From positions 157,721 to 221,720 of the forward strand of contig NZ_FOBD01000011.1 in the NCBI RefSeq assembly GCF_900109515.1: 64,000 nucleotides of DNA, in the 5' to 3' direction. The notes beneath the pieces were generated by a model. It worked only from the letters and a program-made list of their open reading frames with translations. It made no database searches and was not told the DNA's origin. Position 1 is the stretch's first letter; each line of letters begins with the position of its first letter. This stretch comes from Paenibacillus sp. OK003 (GTDB taxonomy: Bacteria > Bacillota > Bacilli > Paenibacillales > Paenibacillaceae). Below are positions 27,659-37,417 of the stretch, piece after piece. Position numbers and translations under genes: made by a program.

Positions 27659-28755
27659 GCATACTTCCCTCCTTTTTTGCGGATGAAGCTAATCAGCAGC
27701 AGAACTGTAGGCAGAATCCCAAACAGATAAATAGATAAATTACCCACCGCATCCCCCAACACAAATGTTTCATTCACATCCTTGGGAATTAAGGCAATGA
27801 TATAAATGACAGGCAACAGGATAAACATAGCCGGTAAAATTTTCTTACTTTTGAACAACTGGGCACATCCAACCGTAGCCACATAGTGTGTGATCGAGAA
27901 GGTCGAGAAGATTTGCATGATCCAGATCACGAGAAGAAGTGATTCAAAACGTTCAAAGATCAACCCCTGAAGCTCGAAACTCCTCATCAGATCCAGAGTA
28001 GGCCACGTTCGAGTTTTCATGCCTTCGATGGAAAGACTTCCGATGACCATAACTACCGTAATTAAATAGATGCCTGTTGGAACGAGCGTACCCCACATTA
28101 CCGCTTTGATCCCTTTTTGCGGATGCTGCATAAAGGCCATGATGACAAACATAACTTCATAACCCGTATACGCAAGCAAAGTCGACTTAAGTCCCTTGAA
28201 TACCGGCATTATTCCCTCTCCCAAGACGGGTCTCAGGTTATTAATTTCAAACAGTTTGCTGCTCAGCAAAATCGCGATGACAAAAATGATCAGTGTGATA
28301 GGCAAAATAATTTCGAATAGACGTGCTACTGCACCCAGGCCACCTGAGTTCAAGTAGACGCCAACCCACATGAAGACCATAACAATCGCCCATACCGGTG
28401 TTCCTTCCAGCAGATAAAGTCCGGTTACTTCTGCCATGACCCGAATTTCAAATGCAGAGATGACGAGGAAATAGATGATCACAACCATTCCCAATATAAA
28501 AGCAATCCATGAACCTGTTATTTCCTTAACAAACTGAAAACCCGTTTTGCCAGGAAAACGTCGGCACAGGATGACGAGCATAATACCGATAAACGTGGCG
28601 ATCAGCCCGGATATGATGATGGAAATCCAGACATCCGGTGTGTCAACTGCCTCAACCGTAGTACGCGGAAGTGTTAAAATCCCAGCGCCCAGCATGTAAT
28701 TGATGATGATGACTCCGGTCTGGGTTGTCGTCAGCTTATCCGTGGAACGGTTCAC
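27655..28755 (-). CDS. GerAB/GerBB-family spore germination permease (B subunit)
   Basis: 366-residue integral membrane protein with about ten predicted helices, related to APC amino acid transporters. It opens with TTTQTGVIIINYMLGAGILTLPR, the family hallmark, here cited only in part: the motif is GAGILTLPR near residue 22. In germinant receptors this subunit binds the nutrient. It lies 53 nt after the A subunit gene and overlaps the C subunit by 4 nt. The germinant cannot be predicted. Confidence 0.92.
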   Translation of the reverse strand: MNRSTDKLTTTQTGVIIINYMLGAGILTLPRTTVEAVDTPDVWISIIISGLIATFIGIMLVILCRRFPGKTGFQFVKEITGSWIAFILGMVVIIYFLVISAFEIRVMAEVTGLYLLEGTPVWAIVMVFMWVGVYLNSGGLGAVARLFEIILPITLIIFVIAILLSSKLFEINNLRPVLGEGIMPVFKGLKSTLLAYTGYEVMFVIMAFMQHPQKGIKAVMWGTLVPTGIYLITVVMVIGSLSIEGMKTRTWPTLDLMRSFELQGLIFERFESLLLVIWIMQIFSTFSITHYVATVGCAQLFKSKKILPAMFILLPVIYIIALIPKDVNETFVLGDAVGNLSIYLFGILPTVLLLISFIRKKGGKYA

Positions 28756-28808
28756 GTTATCACCTCTTTGCTCTAGGTTTAAATGTTTATTTTATGTTTG
28801 CTGTTCAT

Positions 28809-30527
28809 CTATTTTTTGCGATCCGGATCGGTAGGGTTCATCATGCGCGGACGTCGCCTCATCACCTTTAATGGGGCACGGATCAGAAAGTCCTTCCATT
28901 CGCTCAAGCTATACGGGACCACTGGACTGACATAGGGAACCCCAAAGCTTTTCAAGCGCACGAGATGGCTGCAAATAAACAGGAAGAACATAATCACCCC
29001 GAATAATCCAAGCGCCGCTGCACTGAACATACCTGTAAAACGCAAAATGCGCAGTGTAATTCCAGCACTATAGGTAGGGATGGAAAAGGAGGAGATCGCC
29101 GTTACCGCAACCACGATAACAAGGAATGGACTGACAATACCAGCCTGCACGGCCGCATCCCCGATAATGAGACCACCGACGATGCCCATCGCCGGACCGA
29201 TCGGTTTGGGCAGACGGATACCAGCCTCGCGCAAAATTTCAATGGCTGTCTCCATAATGAGTGCTTCAATAATGGAAGGGAACGGTACACCTTTTCGCGT
29301 CTCAATAATGGTCAATGCTAACTTGGTGGGAATCAGACCCGGATGAAATGAAATAAAGGAGATGTACAAGGCAGGAGCAAATAGCGCAATCATGGCTGCC
29401 AGAAAACGGAGCATGCGCAGAAATGTGCCTGGTATCCAGCGCTCGTAATAATCCTCCGGCGATTGCAGCAGCATGCTGAAGGTTGCGGGCACAATTAAGG
29501 CAAAGGGTGTGCCATCAAGCAGTATGGCAACACGCCCCTCTAACATTCCGCTGATTACGCGGTCTGGCCTTTCCGTGTTTTGAATCTGCTGAAACGGACT
29601 CAGCTCATCGTCTTCAATCAGCTGCTCCACATAACCGGATTCCAGCATGACATCCATATCCATTCCTTCTATGCGCCTCTGGACTTCTGCCACAAGCTCA
29701 GGATCGGCAATATCCTCTATATACGCGATAGCGAGATCTTTTTTGATTCGGGTACCCACTTCAAATTTTTGAATAAACAAACTCTGATTGCTTCCAAAGC
29801 GTCGCAGTATACCTGTATTGTCACTGAGATGCTCGGTAAAACCGATTCTTGGCCCGCGAAGCAATGCTTCGGACAAGGGCTCTTCAACGTTGCGGCTTAT
29901 TCCTTTGGGTGTGCCAATCAATAATGCACCTTGCATGCTATCCACAAGAAGTGCATTTTTACCCCCAAGCACTGCCAAGGCCAGCTCCTGTAACGATTCG
30001 GTCTCCTGTATCTGGCTGACAGGCAGAAGTTGATTACTTAGATAGTTCTTAATCTGATGTATATCGGCTGGATGAAGGAAACTCCCCTGTTGCAGTTCCG
30101 GTACCCCCCTGATCATCAGAGGTGTAATCAGATGCTGATCAATCAATTGCTGGTCCACAAGACCATCGATATACATGACCGCTGCCCGTGTATTCGTACC
30201 TCGTATGGTAAACTCTCGAATATGTACATCAGCATTCTGAGCAAAGGTCTCCTTTGTGCTAATTAAATCGGTAGTATAATTCCCGGTAAGCTTAATATTG
30301 GCATAACGCCCTGTCTCTAAATTCTGGTTCGCATCAGATCCTGATGACGCAGACTGCTCGTCGTTATCCCCTTGGCCTTGTTCTGTGGATATTGCGAAGC
30401 TTCCCTGATCCACGGAAGAACGAATCCAACGGGTTATTTTCAGAATCGATAGCGGAATGATAAATAACAAAAAAGCCTGTAACCATATAGGCCACTCCGG
30501 CACGTACGACCAAATCGTTGACCACAT
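28809..30527 (-). CDS. GerA-family spore germination protein (A subunit)
   Basis: 572-residue A subunit. A soluble N-terminal region of about 330 residues (with FIRGTNTRAAVMYIDGL-like and PERPDRVISGMLEGRVAILLDG-type blocks) precedes a membrane domain with about five helices (PSIIEALIMETAIEILREAG, GPAMGIVGGLIIGDAAV). An extra hydrophobic segment and an acidic Gln/Ser-rich stretch lie at the N terminus. The start is ambiguous: ATG at 30527 follows GGGGTGAGG; a GTG at 30536 would add three residues. It heads the A-B-C operon. Confidence 0.92.
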   Translation of the reverse strand: MWSTIWSYVPEWPIWLQAFLLFIIPLSILKITRWIRSSVDQGSFAISTEQGQGDNDEQSASSGSDANQNLETGRYANIKLTGNYTTDLISTKETFAQNADVHIREFTIRGTNTRAAVMYIDGLVDQQLIDQHLITPLMIRGVPELQQGSFLHPADIHQIKNYLSNQLLPVSQIQETESLQELALAVLGGKNALLVDSMQGALLIGTPKGISRNVEEPLSEALLRGPRIGFTEHLSDNTGILRRFGSNQSLFIQKFEVGTRIKKDLAIAYIEDIADPELVAEVQRRIEGMDMDVMLESGYVEQLIEDDELSPFQQIQNTERPDRVISGMLEGRVAILLDGTPFALIVPATFSMLLQSPEDYYERWIPGTFLRMLRFLAAMIALFAPALYISFISFHPGLIPTKLALTIIETRKGVPFPSIIEALIMETAIEILREAGIRLPKPIGPAMGIVGGLIIGDAAVQAGIVSPFLVIVVAVTAISSFSIPTYSAGITLRILRFTGMFSAAALGLFGVIMFFLFICSHLVRLKSFGVPYVSPVVPYSLSEWKDFLIRAPLKVMRRRPRMMNPTDPDRKK

Positions 30528-30624
30528 CACCCTCACCCCAACATTTCTCTGCGCTATGAACTTGCAGGTATTCCAGAGTATTGTTTCCCCGATTGCTCAC
30601 AATAATTCCCGTTTTTTTGAACGA

Positions 30625-30657
30625 CAAAAAAAGCAGATGCCTCTATTGGCACCCGCT
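30625..30657 (-). terminator. Terminator of the chemoreceptor gene
   Basis: AGCGGGTGCC pairs with GGCATCTGCT on the minus strand and is followed by seven T. It separates the chemoreceptor from the ger operon. Confidence 0.8.
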
Positions 30658-30686
30658 TCCCTACAGGGTTATGGAGTTTATCTTAT

Positions 30687-31619
30687 CTATACGATTTTGG
30701 TTACGTGCTGTGCCTTCTCATCCAGTAGATGTGCAGACGCCGCAATGGTTGTAAAATCATTCAGCGCTACCTCGATCTGCTGCTGACTTCGCTCCACGTA
30801 GCCTTCAACCTTCTGTGTCCCGCCAGAAATGTTTGTAATCTCTTTTGTTATCCCATTGACACTATCCCGAATCTCATTAATGGAATTTTCGACCATGGCC
30901 GATAGTTTGCGTACTTCCTTGGCTACAACATCGAACCCGCGCCCATATTCGCCTGCATGTGCCGCTTCAATCGCAGCGTTTAGGGCCAGAAGCTGGGTCT
31001 GCGACGCAATTTCGCGGATCGTTTTGACAACTCCCTGGATCGAACGAGCCTGTTCTTGCAAGTGATTCAGTGTCGCTCGGTTGTGGGCAGAAACCTCAGA
31101 TATATATGTGATACTGGACATCAACTCACGGCTTCGCTCAATACCGATATCTGCATGTTCGTTCAGCTCATGTGACATCGTCTTCAGTTCATGAACTACA
31201 GCTGAGATATTGTTCTGACGGGTCGTGATGTTTGTAGCTATTTTGGACACACCTAGTATGTTCTGGTTCATTTCATCATAGACGGGCATATATGTTGCCT
31301 CAAGCCATACGGGATTTCCCTTTGCATCCTTGCGTTCAACCTTGTCCTGGAAGCTAGTACCGTTAAAAATACTACTCCAAAATGCGTTATAGTCAGGGCT
31401 TCTCACGAATTCGTCGAAACAAAATTGCTCATGCTGCATGCCATACATCTCCGCTACTGTATAACCCATCGTCTGGGCAAAAACTTCATTTACATACGTA
31501 ACCCGTCGATCCATATCGAATCGGATAATAGCCAGACTTTTCTCCATGGCCTTTATGACCAGCGCATCGGTAACAACATCTTTTTTCTCCACATCTACTA
31601 TAGGCAAAGCGATCCCCAC
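30687..31619 (-). CDS. Soluble PAS-domain methyl-accepting chemotaxis protein
   Basis: 310-residue cytoplasmic chemoreceptor. A PAS domain (about 20-130, with RRVTYVNEVFAQTMGYTVAEM) is followed by a short signalling coiled coil whose hairpin tip reads IASQTQLLALNAAIEAAHAGE, the conserved CheA/CheW contact. There are no membrane helices. The signalling domain is shorter than in transmembrane receptors. PAS domains of this sort bind flavin, heme or small ligands and often sense redox or oxygen. No chemotaxis partners are nearby. Confidence 0.9.
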   Translation of the reverse strand: MGIALPIVDVEKKDVVTDALVIKAMEKSLAIIRFDMDRRVTYVNEVFAQTMGYTVAEMYGMQHEQFCFDEFVRSPDYNAFWSSIFNGTSFQDKVERKDAKGNPVWLEATYMPVYDEMNQNILGVSKIATNITTRQNNISAVVHELKTMSHELNEHADIGIERSRELMSSITYISEVSAHNRATLNHLQEQARSIQGVVKTIREIASQTQLLALNAAIEAAHAGEYGRGFDVVAKEVRKLSAMVENSINEIRDSVNGITKEITNISGGTQKVEGYVERSQQQIEVALNDFTTIAASAHLLDEKAQHVTKIV

Positions 31620-31841
31620 TCCCTGACTTCTTCCATGATTAAACCGTTCTCATTCTGGCAGTTCCTGCTGTATTGCAATTATGTATCCAACTGAATAGAG
31701 ACGACTCTATTATTGTATACTCCAATTGCAAACAATTGGATCACTTCCAAATTAATTTTCAACAATTCGGTTACGGTTTGACTTTTTATACCCAATAAAC
31801 TAACCGTCTAAACATTATATTTCATGAGCAAATTCTAACAC

Positions 31842-31865
31842 AAAAAGAGGCGGATTAACCGCCTC
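31842..31865 (-). terminator. Terminator of the RpiR gene
   Basis: GAGGCGG and CCGCCTC arms with a 5-nt loop, then TTTTTG on the minus strand. Confidence 0.85.
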
Positions 31866-31941
31866 TAATTATGGTATAAAATTCCATGACTTTGATGTTA
31901 TCTGTAGTCGACTCTGTTTAATACACAGTCCTGTTCAGCCA

Positions 31942-32775
31942 TCAGCCTCGCGGCAATTTCTCTTCGTACCGAATGCGCAAATCAGCGAGCCGCTCCAGCT
32001 TGGATAGCGCTTGCTCCTTCTGCATCAATCCAACCGCCAGCACCAGTTGTTCCATCAACAGTAGCGGAGTAACCATGGAATGAAATTCGCCAAGCTCCCC
32101 TCTGCTAACGTAAAAAGATAACTCCGTCCCCAATCCATATAAGAGATCTTCCCGATCTGTTACAAGTACGGCTTTGCTGCCAGTATCTCTGGCATAATCT
32201 AGAATGACCTCTGCCTCAGGCAAGAGCCTTGTAAAACACATCAGCAGCACAACATCCTCCCGCTGTATGTGCATCAGTGATTCCAATAATTCATGACCAC
32301 CTCCGGCGAGGTGGATGACCGTCAATCCGAATCGGGACAGCCGAAAGGACAATAATTCCGCCAAACCAGCGGAGGGGCCTGGAGCATATACATATACTCT
32401 TCTTGCTTCTGAAAGGATGGCCGCTGCGTGCTCCAGATCTCCCTGCTTCATATGAGACAACGTTTCCTGCAAATGGCTGACGGAGGCCTCCAGTAACTGA
32501 ACGGGAAGGCTGTCCGTATCCATGCGGGATATGGTTTTATTTAATTTAAGGGCAGGTGTAGTGTCTTCGGATGTACGAAGCCGGATTTTGAACGCTTTGG
32601 CATTGTCATATCCAATCGCACGCCAGAAACGGGATACGGTCGCAATACTGACCCCCAGCCTGTCGGCAATCTCCTGTTCCGTCATGAACAAAATCTCTTC
32701 CGGATTGCGTTCAACAAAATCAGCAATTTTCAGATGGCCTGGTGACAGCTGTTCTTTATGAGTAAACAAATTCAT
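31942..32775 (-). CDS. MurR/RpiR-family regulator
   Basis: 277-residue regulator. The N-terminal helix-turn-helix (about 1-75, MTEQEIADRLGVSIATVSRFWRAIGY) is joined to a SIS domain (about 110-240, RRVYVYAPGPSAGLAELL) that normally binds a phosphosugar. It is divergent from the ECF transporter operon, with a TGTAAT/ATTACA inverted repeat between them, so it is the likely regulator. A SIS sensor suggests that the imported compound or its product is a sugar phosphate, but this is inference. Confidence 0.92.
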   Translation of the reverse strand: MNLFTHKEQLSPGHLKIADFVERNPEEILFMTEQEIADRLGVSIATVSRFWRAIGYDNAKAFKIRLRTSEDTTPALKLNKTISRMDTDSLPVQLLEASVSHLQETLSHMKQGDLEHAAAILSEARRVYVYAPGPSAGLAELLSFRLSRFGLTVIHLAGGGHELLESLMHIQREDVVLLMCFTRLLPEAEVILDYARDTGSKAVLVTDREDLLYGLGTELSFYVSRGELGEFHSMVTPLLLMEQLVLAVGLMQKEQALSKLERLADLRIRYEEKLPRG

Positions 32776-32874
32776 TCCGTATGCACTCCTTTTCTCGCTC
32801 TACACTCAGTATATCAGTTCAGAGAATAATAAATGGGCCATGTATGTAATATTTTTTTCATAAAAAACTTAATG

Positions 32875-32890
32875 TGTAATAAAAATTACA
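32875..32890. promoter_or_regulatory. Candidate RpiR operator
   Basis: A perfect inverted repeat TGTAAT-AAAA-ATTACA lies 5 nt upstream of the -35 of the ECF operon. A further TGTAAT copy occurs 31 bp upstream at about 32844. Confidence 0.55.
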
Positions 32891-32895
32891 TCTGA

Positions 32896-32924
32896 TTTAC
32901 AAATGTCTTCTTTCCCGTTAATAC
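32896..32924 (+). promoter_or_regulatory. Promoter of the ECF transporter operon
   Basis: TTTACA, a 17-bp spacer and TAATAC. The candidate operator lies directly upstream. Confidence 0.65.
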
Positions 32925-32979
32925 TCTGCCCCTAGACTGTGGCTATGATGATCACCAACTTTCAGGGAGGTATGTATCG

Positions 32980-33867
32980 ATGAAGAAGATGACTGAGCGT
33001 TATACGCTGACGTCTTCACAGAAAATGATGGTGTTTGTGCTATCCATGTCACTGTACGGCTTGTCCAACATGTTCACAGAGCTTATTCCCAAGCTCCAGC
33101 TTGGACCGATTGAATTGTCTGTTGAGTACTTTGCCTTCATTCCGCTGACACTTTGCATTTTGTTCCACCCCATGATTGCTGCCCTTGGTGCGGCTCTTGG
33201 CGAAGTGATCTTCGGTGAGCTGATGCTGGGGCAATTTGGCGGACTGGGCGAGCTGGAGAAATTTATTACCTTTTCCTTTGCCATGTACGTCGCAGGACGT
33301 ATGGTGAGTGATCCTCGCAATCGCAGACAGGTCGGAATCGCAGCCATGACGGGAGTCATCATTCATCAGTTCCTTAGTTCACTGGTGGATATCGGTAAAG
33401 TGTGGATTGGTGTGGAGCAGCTGGAGGCCGTCCCTGGACTTGCGGAAAGTGTTGTGCTGATTGAAGGGGTTGGCTTTCTGAATGACGTACTGTTCTCAGG
33501 CATCCTGTTCGCTCTGCTGCCTACGCTGTATCTCGTACCTCTGCTCTATGGCAAAATTGAACCCCTGCTCGGCATCAAGCCTCGTAATCCAGGCATGAAA
33601 TATGAAGGAATCGGCTTCTTCCGTCCGAAACTGATACTGATTGGTGTGCTGCTGCTTGCACTTGCCTTTGGAGCGGAATCCCTGTCCGAAATGGATATCA
33701 ACTTCGCTGTTTGGGAGACGGACTATGCAGATCAATATGGTTCGGCATCCATATGGATTAGTATCGGAGCTGCTGCACTGGTTGCCGTGGTGACATTACT
33801 GATCATGCGCGCAAAACGGAACAAAAATAAAACAGTACCCGGTACGGAGAACCGCCCTTATGCATAA
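32980..33867 (+). CDS. ECF transporter substrate-binding (S) component, unknown substrate
   Basis: 295-residue membrane protein with about seven hydrophobic segments. The pattern LGPIELSVEYFAFIPLTLCIL, HPMIAALGAALGEVIFGE is that of S components, which bind a vitamin-like substrate and plug into the EcfT scaffold. The C-terminal extension beyond the usual six helices (another helix and a basic tail) is unusual. GGGAGG precedes the ATG at 32980. It overlaps the ATPase gene by 8 nt. It does not match the patterns I know for BioY, RibU, ThiT, FolT, PanT, CbiM or QueT. Confidence 0.8.
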   Translation: MKKMTERYTLTSSQKMMVFVLSMSLYGLSNMFTELIPKLQLGPIELSVEYFAFIPLTLCILFHPMIAALGAALGEVIFGELMLGQFGGLGELEKFITFSFAMYVAGRMVSDPRNRRQVGIAAMTGVIIHQFLSSLVDIGKVWIGVEQLEAVPGLAESVVLIEGVGFLNDVLFSGILFALLPTLYLVPLLYGKIEPLLGIKPRNPGMKYEGIGFFRPKLILIGVLLLALAFGAESLSEMDINFAVWETDYADQYGSASIWISIGAAALVAVVTLLIMRAKRNKNKTVPGTENRPYA

Positions 33868-35746
33868 TGTAATGTCCACATCAGCTTCTGTGTCCGCATC
33901 GAATTCTGCCATTTCCATTCAAAATGTCATCTTTACGTATCCTGGCTCGGAAGAGCCCGTCCTGAACGGAGCTTCGCTCGAACTCCCACGAGGCAGTTTT
34001 ACAGCCATTATCGGGGGGAACGGATGTGGCAAATCCACCCTGTGCAAATTGTTTAATGGCCTTATTCCTCAATTCTACACAGGAGACTTCTCCGGTGAAG
34101 TCAGTGTACTTGGCATGCCTGCCGAAGGCCAAAGTGTTGCAGATCTGTCCAGAAAGATCGGTTACGTCTATCAGGATTTCGACAACCAGCTCGTGCGTCC
34201 CACCGTCTTGGACGAGGCTTGCTTTGCACCACTCAATTACGGACTGCCCAACTATCGGGAGCTCGGAGAACGCGCACTTTCCATGTGTGGTCTGGATACC
34301 ATTCATAACCGATACATCTGGGAATTGAGTGGTGGGCAGAAACATCTGCTCGCTCTTGCCGGAGCTCTGTCGCTCGACCCCGATATCCTGATCGTGGATG
34401 AACCTGTCTCACAGCTTGACCCGCAGCATGCAAGACTCATCTATGAGTGCCTTTCGAGATTGAATATTGAGTATGGCAAGACGATTATCGTCATCGAACA
34501 CCATACTGAATTTATCGCTGACTTTTGCGCAGATGTGGTACTGATGGACAAAGGGCGTGTCTTGTGGAACCTTCCTGTTAAGGAAGGCTTGAATCGCATT
34601 ACCGATCTGGAACGGCTGGGCATTCAACCTCCTGAGGTTACACGGGCAGCTATTCAGGCTGCGGAGATATCGCAGGGAGAAAAAACAAATGTGGACCTCT
34701 CAGGTTCAGGACAACGCTTCCCGATCACTGTGGAAGAAGCAAACGTTTATTTTGCAGACCATTACCCATCCATCCCATCCGTGTCTTTTAAAAATGAACC
34801 TTCATCCTATTCGACCTTGGCACGCGACGTTTCTAGCCAAATTGCAAATACAGAACGCCCAACGCCTGCGTCGGCTGCTGAACCGTTGATGCCTATTGTA
34901 CAGTTTCACCAAACCCGGCTACGTTACAGAGGACTGGGCAAAAAAGAACATGAAGTCATTCGTGGTGTTAATATTTCACTCCATGAAGGAGAACGGATTG
35001 CCTTGATTGGCAACAATGGTGCCGGCAAATCCTCTTTATTGAAGATGATGGCTGGTATTAGCCTGCCTCAGGAAGGCAGCGTCAGTGTTCTGGGTGAAGT
35101 TACGCACCGTTCCTCTTTGGAGCAGCTGGCAGGGAAGGTCGCCTATATTTTTCAGAACTCTTCCGAAATGTTTATCGAAGATAGTGTCCGCAAAGAAGTT
35201 GCGTATTTCCTGAAGAACCGTCGCATCCCGGATGCTGACCAGCAAATTGCACATGTACTGGAGCGTTTCCGGCTTACTCGGCTGCAAGAGCGGGATGCCC
35301 GGCTTCTCAGTGGTGGACAACAGCGACGTGTCACACTTGCCATCGGTGCAGCCATGAAGCCATCACTTATGCTGCTGGATGAGCCCACCGCCAATCTGGA
35401 CCTTGCCACTCGCGAGGAACTGATAGGTGTACTGGATGAGCTGGACCAGCATGTGCGAACAACCGTTATTGCCACGCATGACATGCAGCTGGTTACCCAG
35501 TGGGCCAGTCGGGTTATCGTGCTTCACCATGGTCAGGTGGAAGCAGACGGCACACCTGCCGACGTGTTTGCGGATGAATCCCTTCTGCGCCGCTCCGGAC
35601 TTGCGCTTACGCAGATCATGGAGCTCTCCCATCGGATGGGACTGCCGACACTTTCACCGACAACGGAGGCTTTTGTTGATAGCCTGTTGAATCAATCAAT
35701 CACCAAGGAGGATATGCATCATGCAGCTCGTCCGCAACTGGTTTGA
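33860..35746 (+). CDS. Fused double-ATPase subunit of an ECF transporter
   Basis: 628-residue protein with two ABC domains, equivalent to EcfA1 and EcfA2 fused. Domain 1 (about 18-255): Walker A GGNGCGKST near 52, signature LSGGQ near 155, Walker B LIVDEP. A linker of about 90 residues rich in Ser/Thr/Pro follows. Domain 2 (about 345-590): Walker A GNNGAGKSS near 383, signature LSGGQQRR near 483, Walker B LLDEPT. Both sites look competent. The gene overlaps the S component by 8 nt and EcfT by 26 nt, so all three are coupled. Confidence 0.93.
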   Translation: MHNVMSTSASVSASNSAISIQNVIFTYPGSEEPVLNGASLELPRGSFTAIIGGNGCGKSTLCKLFNGLIPQFYTGDFSGEVSVLGMPAEGQSVADLSRKIGYVYQDFDNQLVRPTVLDEACFAPLNYGLPNYRELGERALSMCGLDTIHNRYIWELSGGQKHLLALAGALSLDPDILIVDEPVSQLDPQHARLIYECLSRLNIEYGKTIIVIEHHTEFIADFCADVVLMDKGRVLWNLPVKEGLNRITDLERLGIQPPEVTRAAIQAAEISQGEKTNVDLSGSGQRFPITVEEANVYFADHYPSIPSVSFKNEPSSYSTLARDVSSQIANTERPTPASAAEPLMPIVQFHQTRLRYRGLGKKEHEVIRGVNISLHEGERIALIGNNGAGKSSLLKMMAGISLPQEGSVSVLGEVTHRSSLEQLAGKVAYIFQNSSEMFIEDSVRKEVAYFLKNRRIPDADQQIAHVLERFRLTRLQERDARLLSGGQQRRVTLAIGAAMKPSLMLLDEPTANLDLATREELIGVLDELDQHVRTTVIATHDMQLVTQWASRVIVLHHGQVEADGTPADVFADESLLRRSGLALTQIMELSHRMGLPTLSPTTEAFVDSLLNQSITKEDMHHAARPQLV

Positions 35747-36548
35747 CAAAATATCCATTGAACGCATTCAGCTTGAGCTGATGAATACCGTATATGGCAG
35801 CGGACATGCCAGCCTGTCGCGGATTGATCCCCGTGCCATGCTGATCTGGTATCTCTTTTTTGCCATCGTTCCCTGGTTTGTTCATAACGGGACTGTGCTG
35901 CTCGGCATGTTTCTGTTGATGGTGACTACCACCATATTGTCCAGAGCCGCTCCTTTTATCATTATCATTCTCTGCTTAGGATTAATCGGCCAGGTCGGGT
36001 GGATGTTTATCATCTCACTGTTCTTCGGTGGTAATCTGGAATCTGCATTCCCCCTGCTGTTGCTCACCTTGAAGCTGTCGATCGTCTCGCTGGCGAGTAT
36101 CACCGTCTTTTCGGGCATGGACCCGGAACGGATCGGCGATGGATTGCTTGCGCTCGGCATGCCTGCAGCCTTCTCCTTCAGCCTCTCATATGCTTATCGC
36201 ATATTGCCGGTGCTGTTCGGTGAATTCCGCAACATCATGCTGTCCTACAGACTGCGGGGGCAGGTTCCCTCCCGGCACGGATGGCTCTACTGGCGGCTCA
36301 TTGTCTACTATATGAAGCTGTTCGTTGTGTCCTTCTTCCCGCTCATGCTGGCTACCGCCAAACGCTCCCGCACAACGGTGGAAGCCCTGGAGACACGCGG
36401 TTTCTCGTATGGCATGAAGCATCCTGAGTCCAAACGCCTGAAGCTGGCCCATCTGAAAATCACTTCACGTGACCTCGGATTTCTCGCCGGATCGGCAATC
36501 TATGTTGCACTGCTGTTCTGGCTCGGCGGGCATTACGAGATTCTGTAA
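35721..36548 (+). CDS. ECF transporter transmembrane (T) component
   Basis: 275-residue EcfT-like scaffold with about five predicted helices and the conserved coupling-helix motif near the C-terminal half (RSRTTVEALETRGFSYG). AAGGAGGATATG lies before the ATG at 35721, inside the end of the ATPase gene. It links the S component to the fused ATPase. Since it is encoded with its own S and A components, this is a group I (dedicated) ECF system. Confidence 0.92.
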   Translation: MQLVRNWFDKISIERIQLELMNTVYGSGHASLSRIDPRAMLIWYLFFAIVPWFVHNGTVLLGMFLLMVTTTILSRAAPFIIIILCLGLIGQVGWMFIISLFFGGNLESAFPLLLLTLKLSIVSLASITVFSGMDPERIGDGLLALGMPAAFSFSLSYAYRILPVLFGEFRNIMLSYRLRGQVPSRHGWLYWRLIVYYMKLFVVSFFPLMLATAKRSRTTVEALETRGFSYGMKHPESKRLKLAHLKITSRDLGFLAGSAIYVALLFWLGGHYEIL

Positions 36549-36612
36549 TTCAAAATAAAATGATGTAACTATTCATACCATTAATCATTCATGGAATAAA
36601 GGAGTGTCTTTT

Positions 36613-37392
36613 ATGCGCATTGATCTTCATACTCACGGCAAATTATCCAAAAACTCTGATTTCTCAGTCGATTACTTCACCGAAATGGTCAAGGAAGCCA
36701 AAGCCAGCGGGCTTGAAGCCCTCGCGCTTACCGAACATTTTAACACCCGCAACTTCTACGAGGTCTATGAGACGTTGGATCGTCTTTATCCTTACAACGG
36801 AGAGTACTACGATGCAGATGGACTGCGCATTTTTCCGGGGATGGAAGTGGATATTCAGGAGACAGGACATATTTTGCTGGTGGGTCAAAAAGAACATATC
36901 CTTGCCGTCCGCAGCGGCCTGGAGCAATATACAGCCAAAGGTTCATTCATCCCTTTTGCCAATCTGCTGGATATGGCCGAAGCCTGGCCTTTACTGAAAA
37001 TTGGCGCACACCCTTTTCGCGAGTCCACCCCTCTGTATCAGCTGGACCGTGATTTATTGGGACGTCTGGACGCTTTTGATCTGAACGCAAAGGATATGTA
37101 CCAATACGGCATCGAGACGTGCCGCGGCCAGGTTGAACCATTCGCCCAGTCCCTCGGTAAACCCGTCACTGCCGGAAGCGATACCCACCAGTGCCTGCAA
37201 TACGGCAGTGTATTCAATGTGCTGGATCGTCCATGTGCATCGGTTGCCGAGCTCAAAGAGCAGATTCTCGCTGGTACGTACAGCATCGAAATATCCAACG
37301 ATCTTCCTCTCCGTGTCAAAGCCTCCGTTATGCTGAAGAAATTGATGAAACGTCTTGCCAAGCTGGACGCCGCCCTTTTGCAGAAAGTTTAG
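36613..37392 (+). CDS. PHP-domain phosphoesterase
   Basis: 259-residue metallo-phosphoesterase of the PHP superfamily. Metal ligands are visible: HTH in IDLHTHG, His in LTEHFN, Glu in GMEVDI, His in IGAHPF and the SDTH motif near residue 195. AAGGAGTG lies 6 nt before the ATG at 36613; an upstream GTG at 36604 overlaps that site. It follows ecfT by 64 nt with no terminator, so it is probably part of the operon. It would hydrolyse a phosphomonoester; a histidinol-phosphatase role is possible by family but unlikely here, as no his genes are nearby. It suggests the substrate or a metabolite is phosphorylated. Confidence 0.88.
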   Translation: MRIDLHTHGKLSKNSDFSVDYFTEMVKEAKASGLEALALTEHFNTRNFYEVYETLDRLYPYNGEYYDADGLRIFPGMEVDIQETGHILLVGQKEHILAVRSGLEQYTAKGSFIPFANLLDMAEAWPLLKIGAHPFRESTPLYQLDRDLLGRLDAFDLNAKDMYQYGIETCRGQVEPFAQSLGKPVTAGSDTHQCLQYGSVFNVLDRPCASVAELKEQILAGTYSIEISNDLPLRVKASVMLKKLMKRLAKLDAALLQKV

Positions 37393-37417
37393 AGAGAAGA
37401 AAACCACAACTTCTAAA

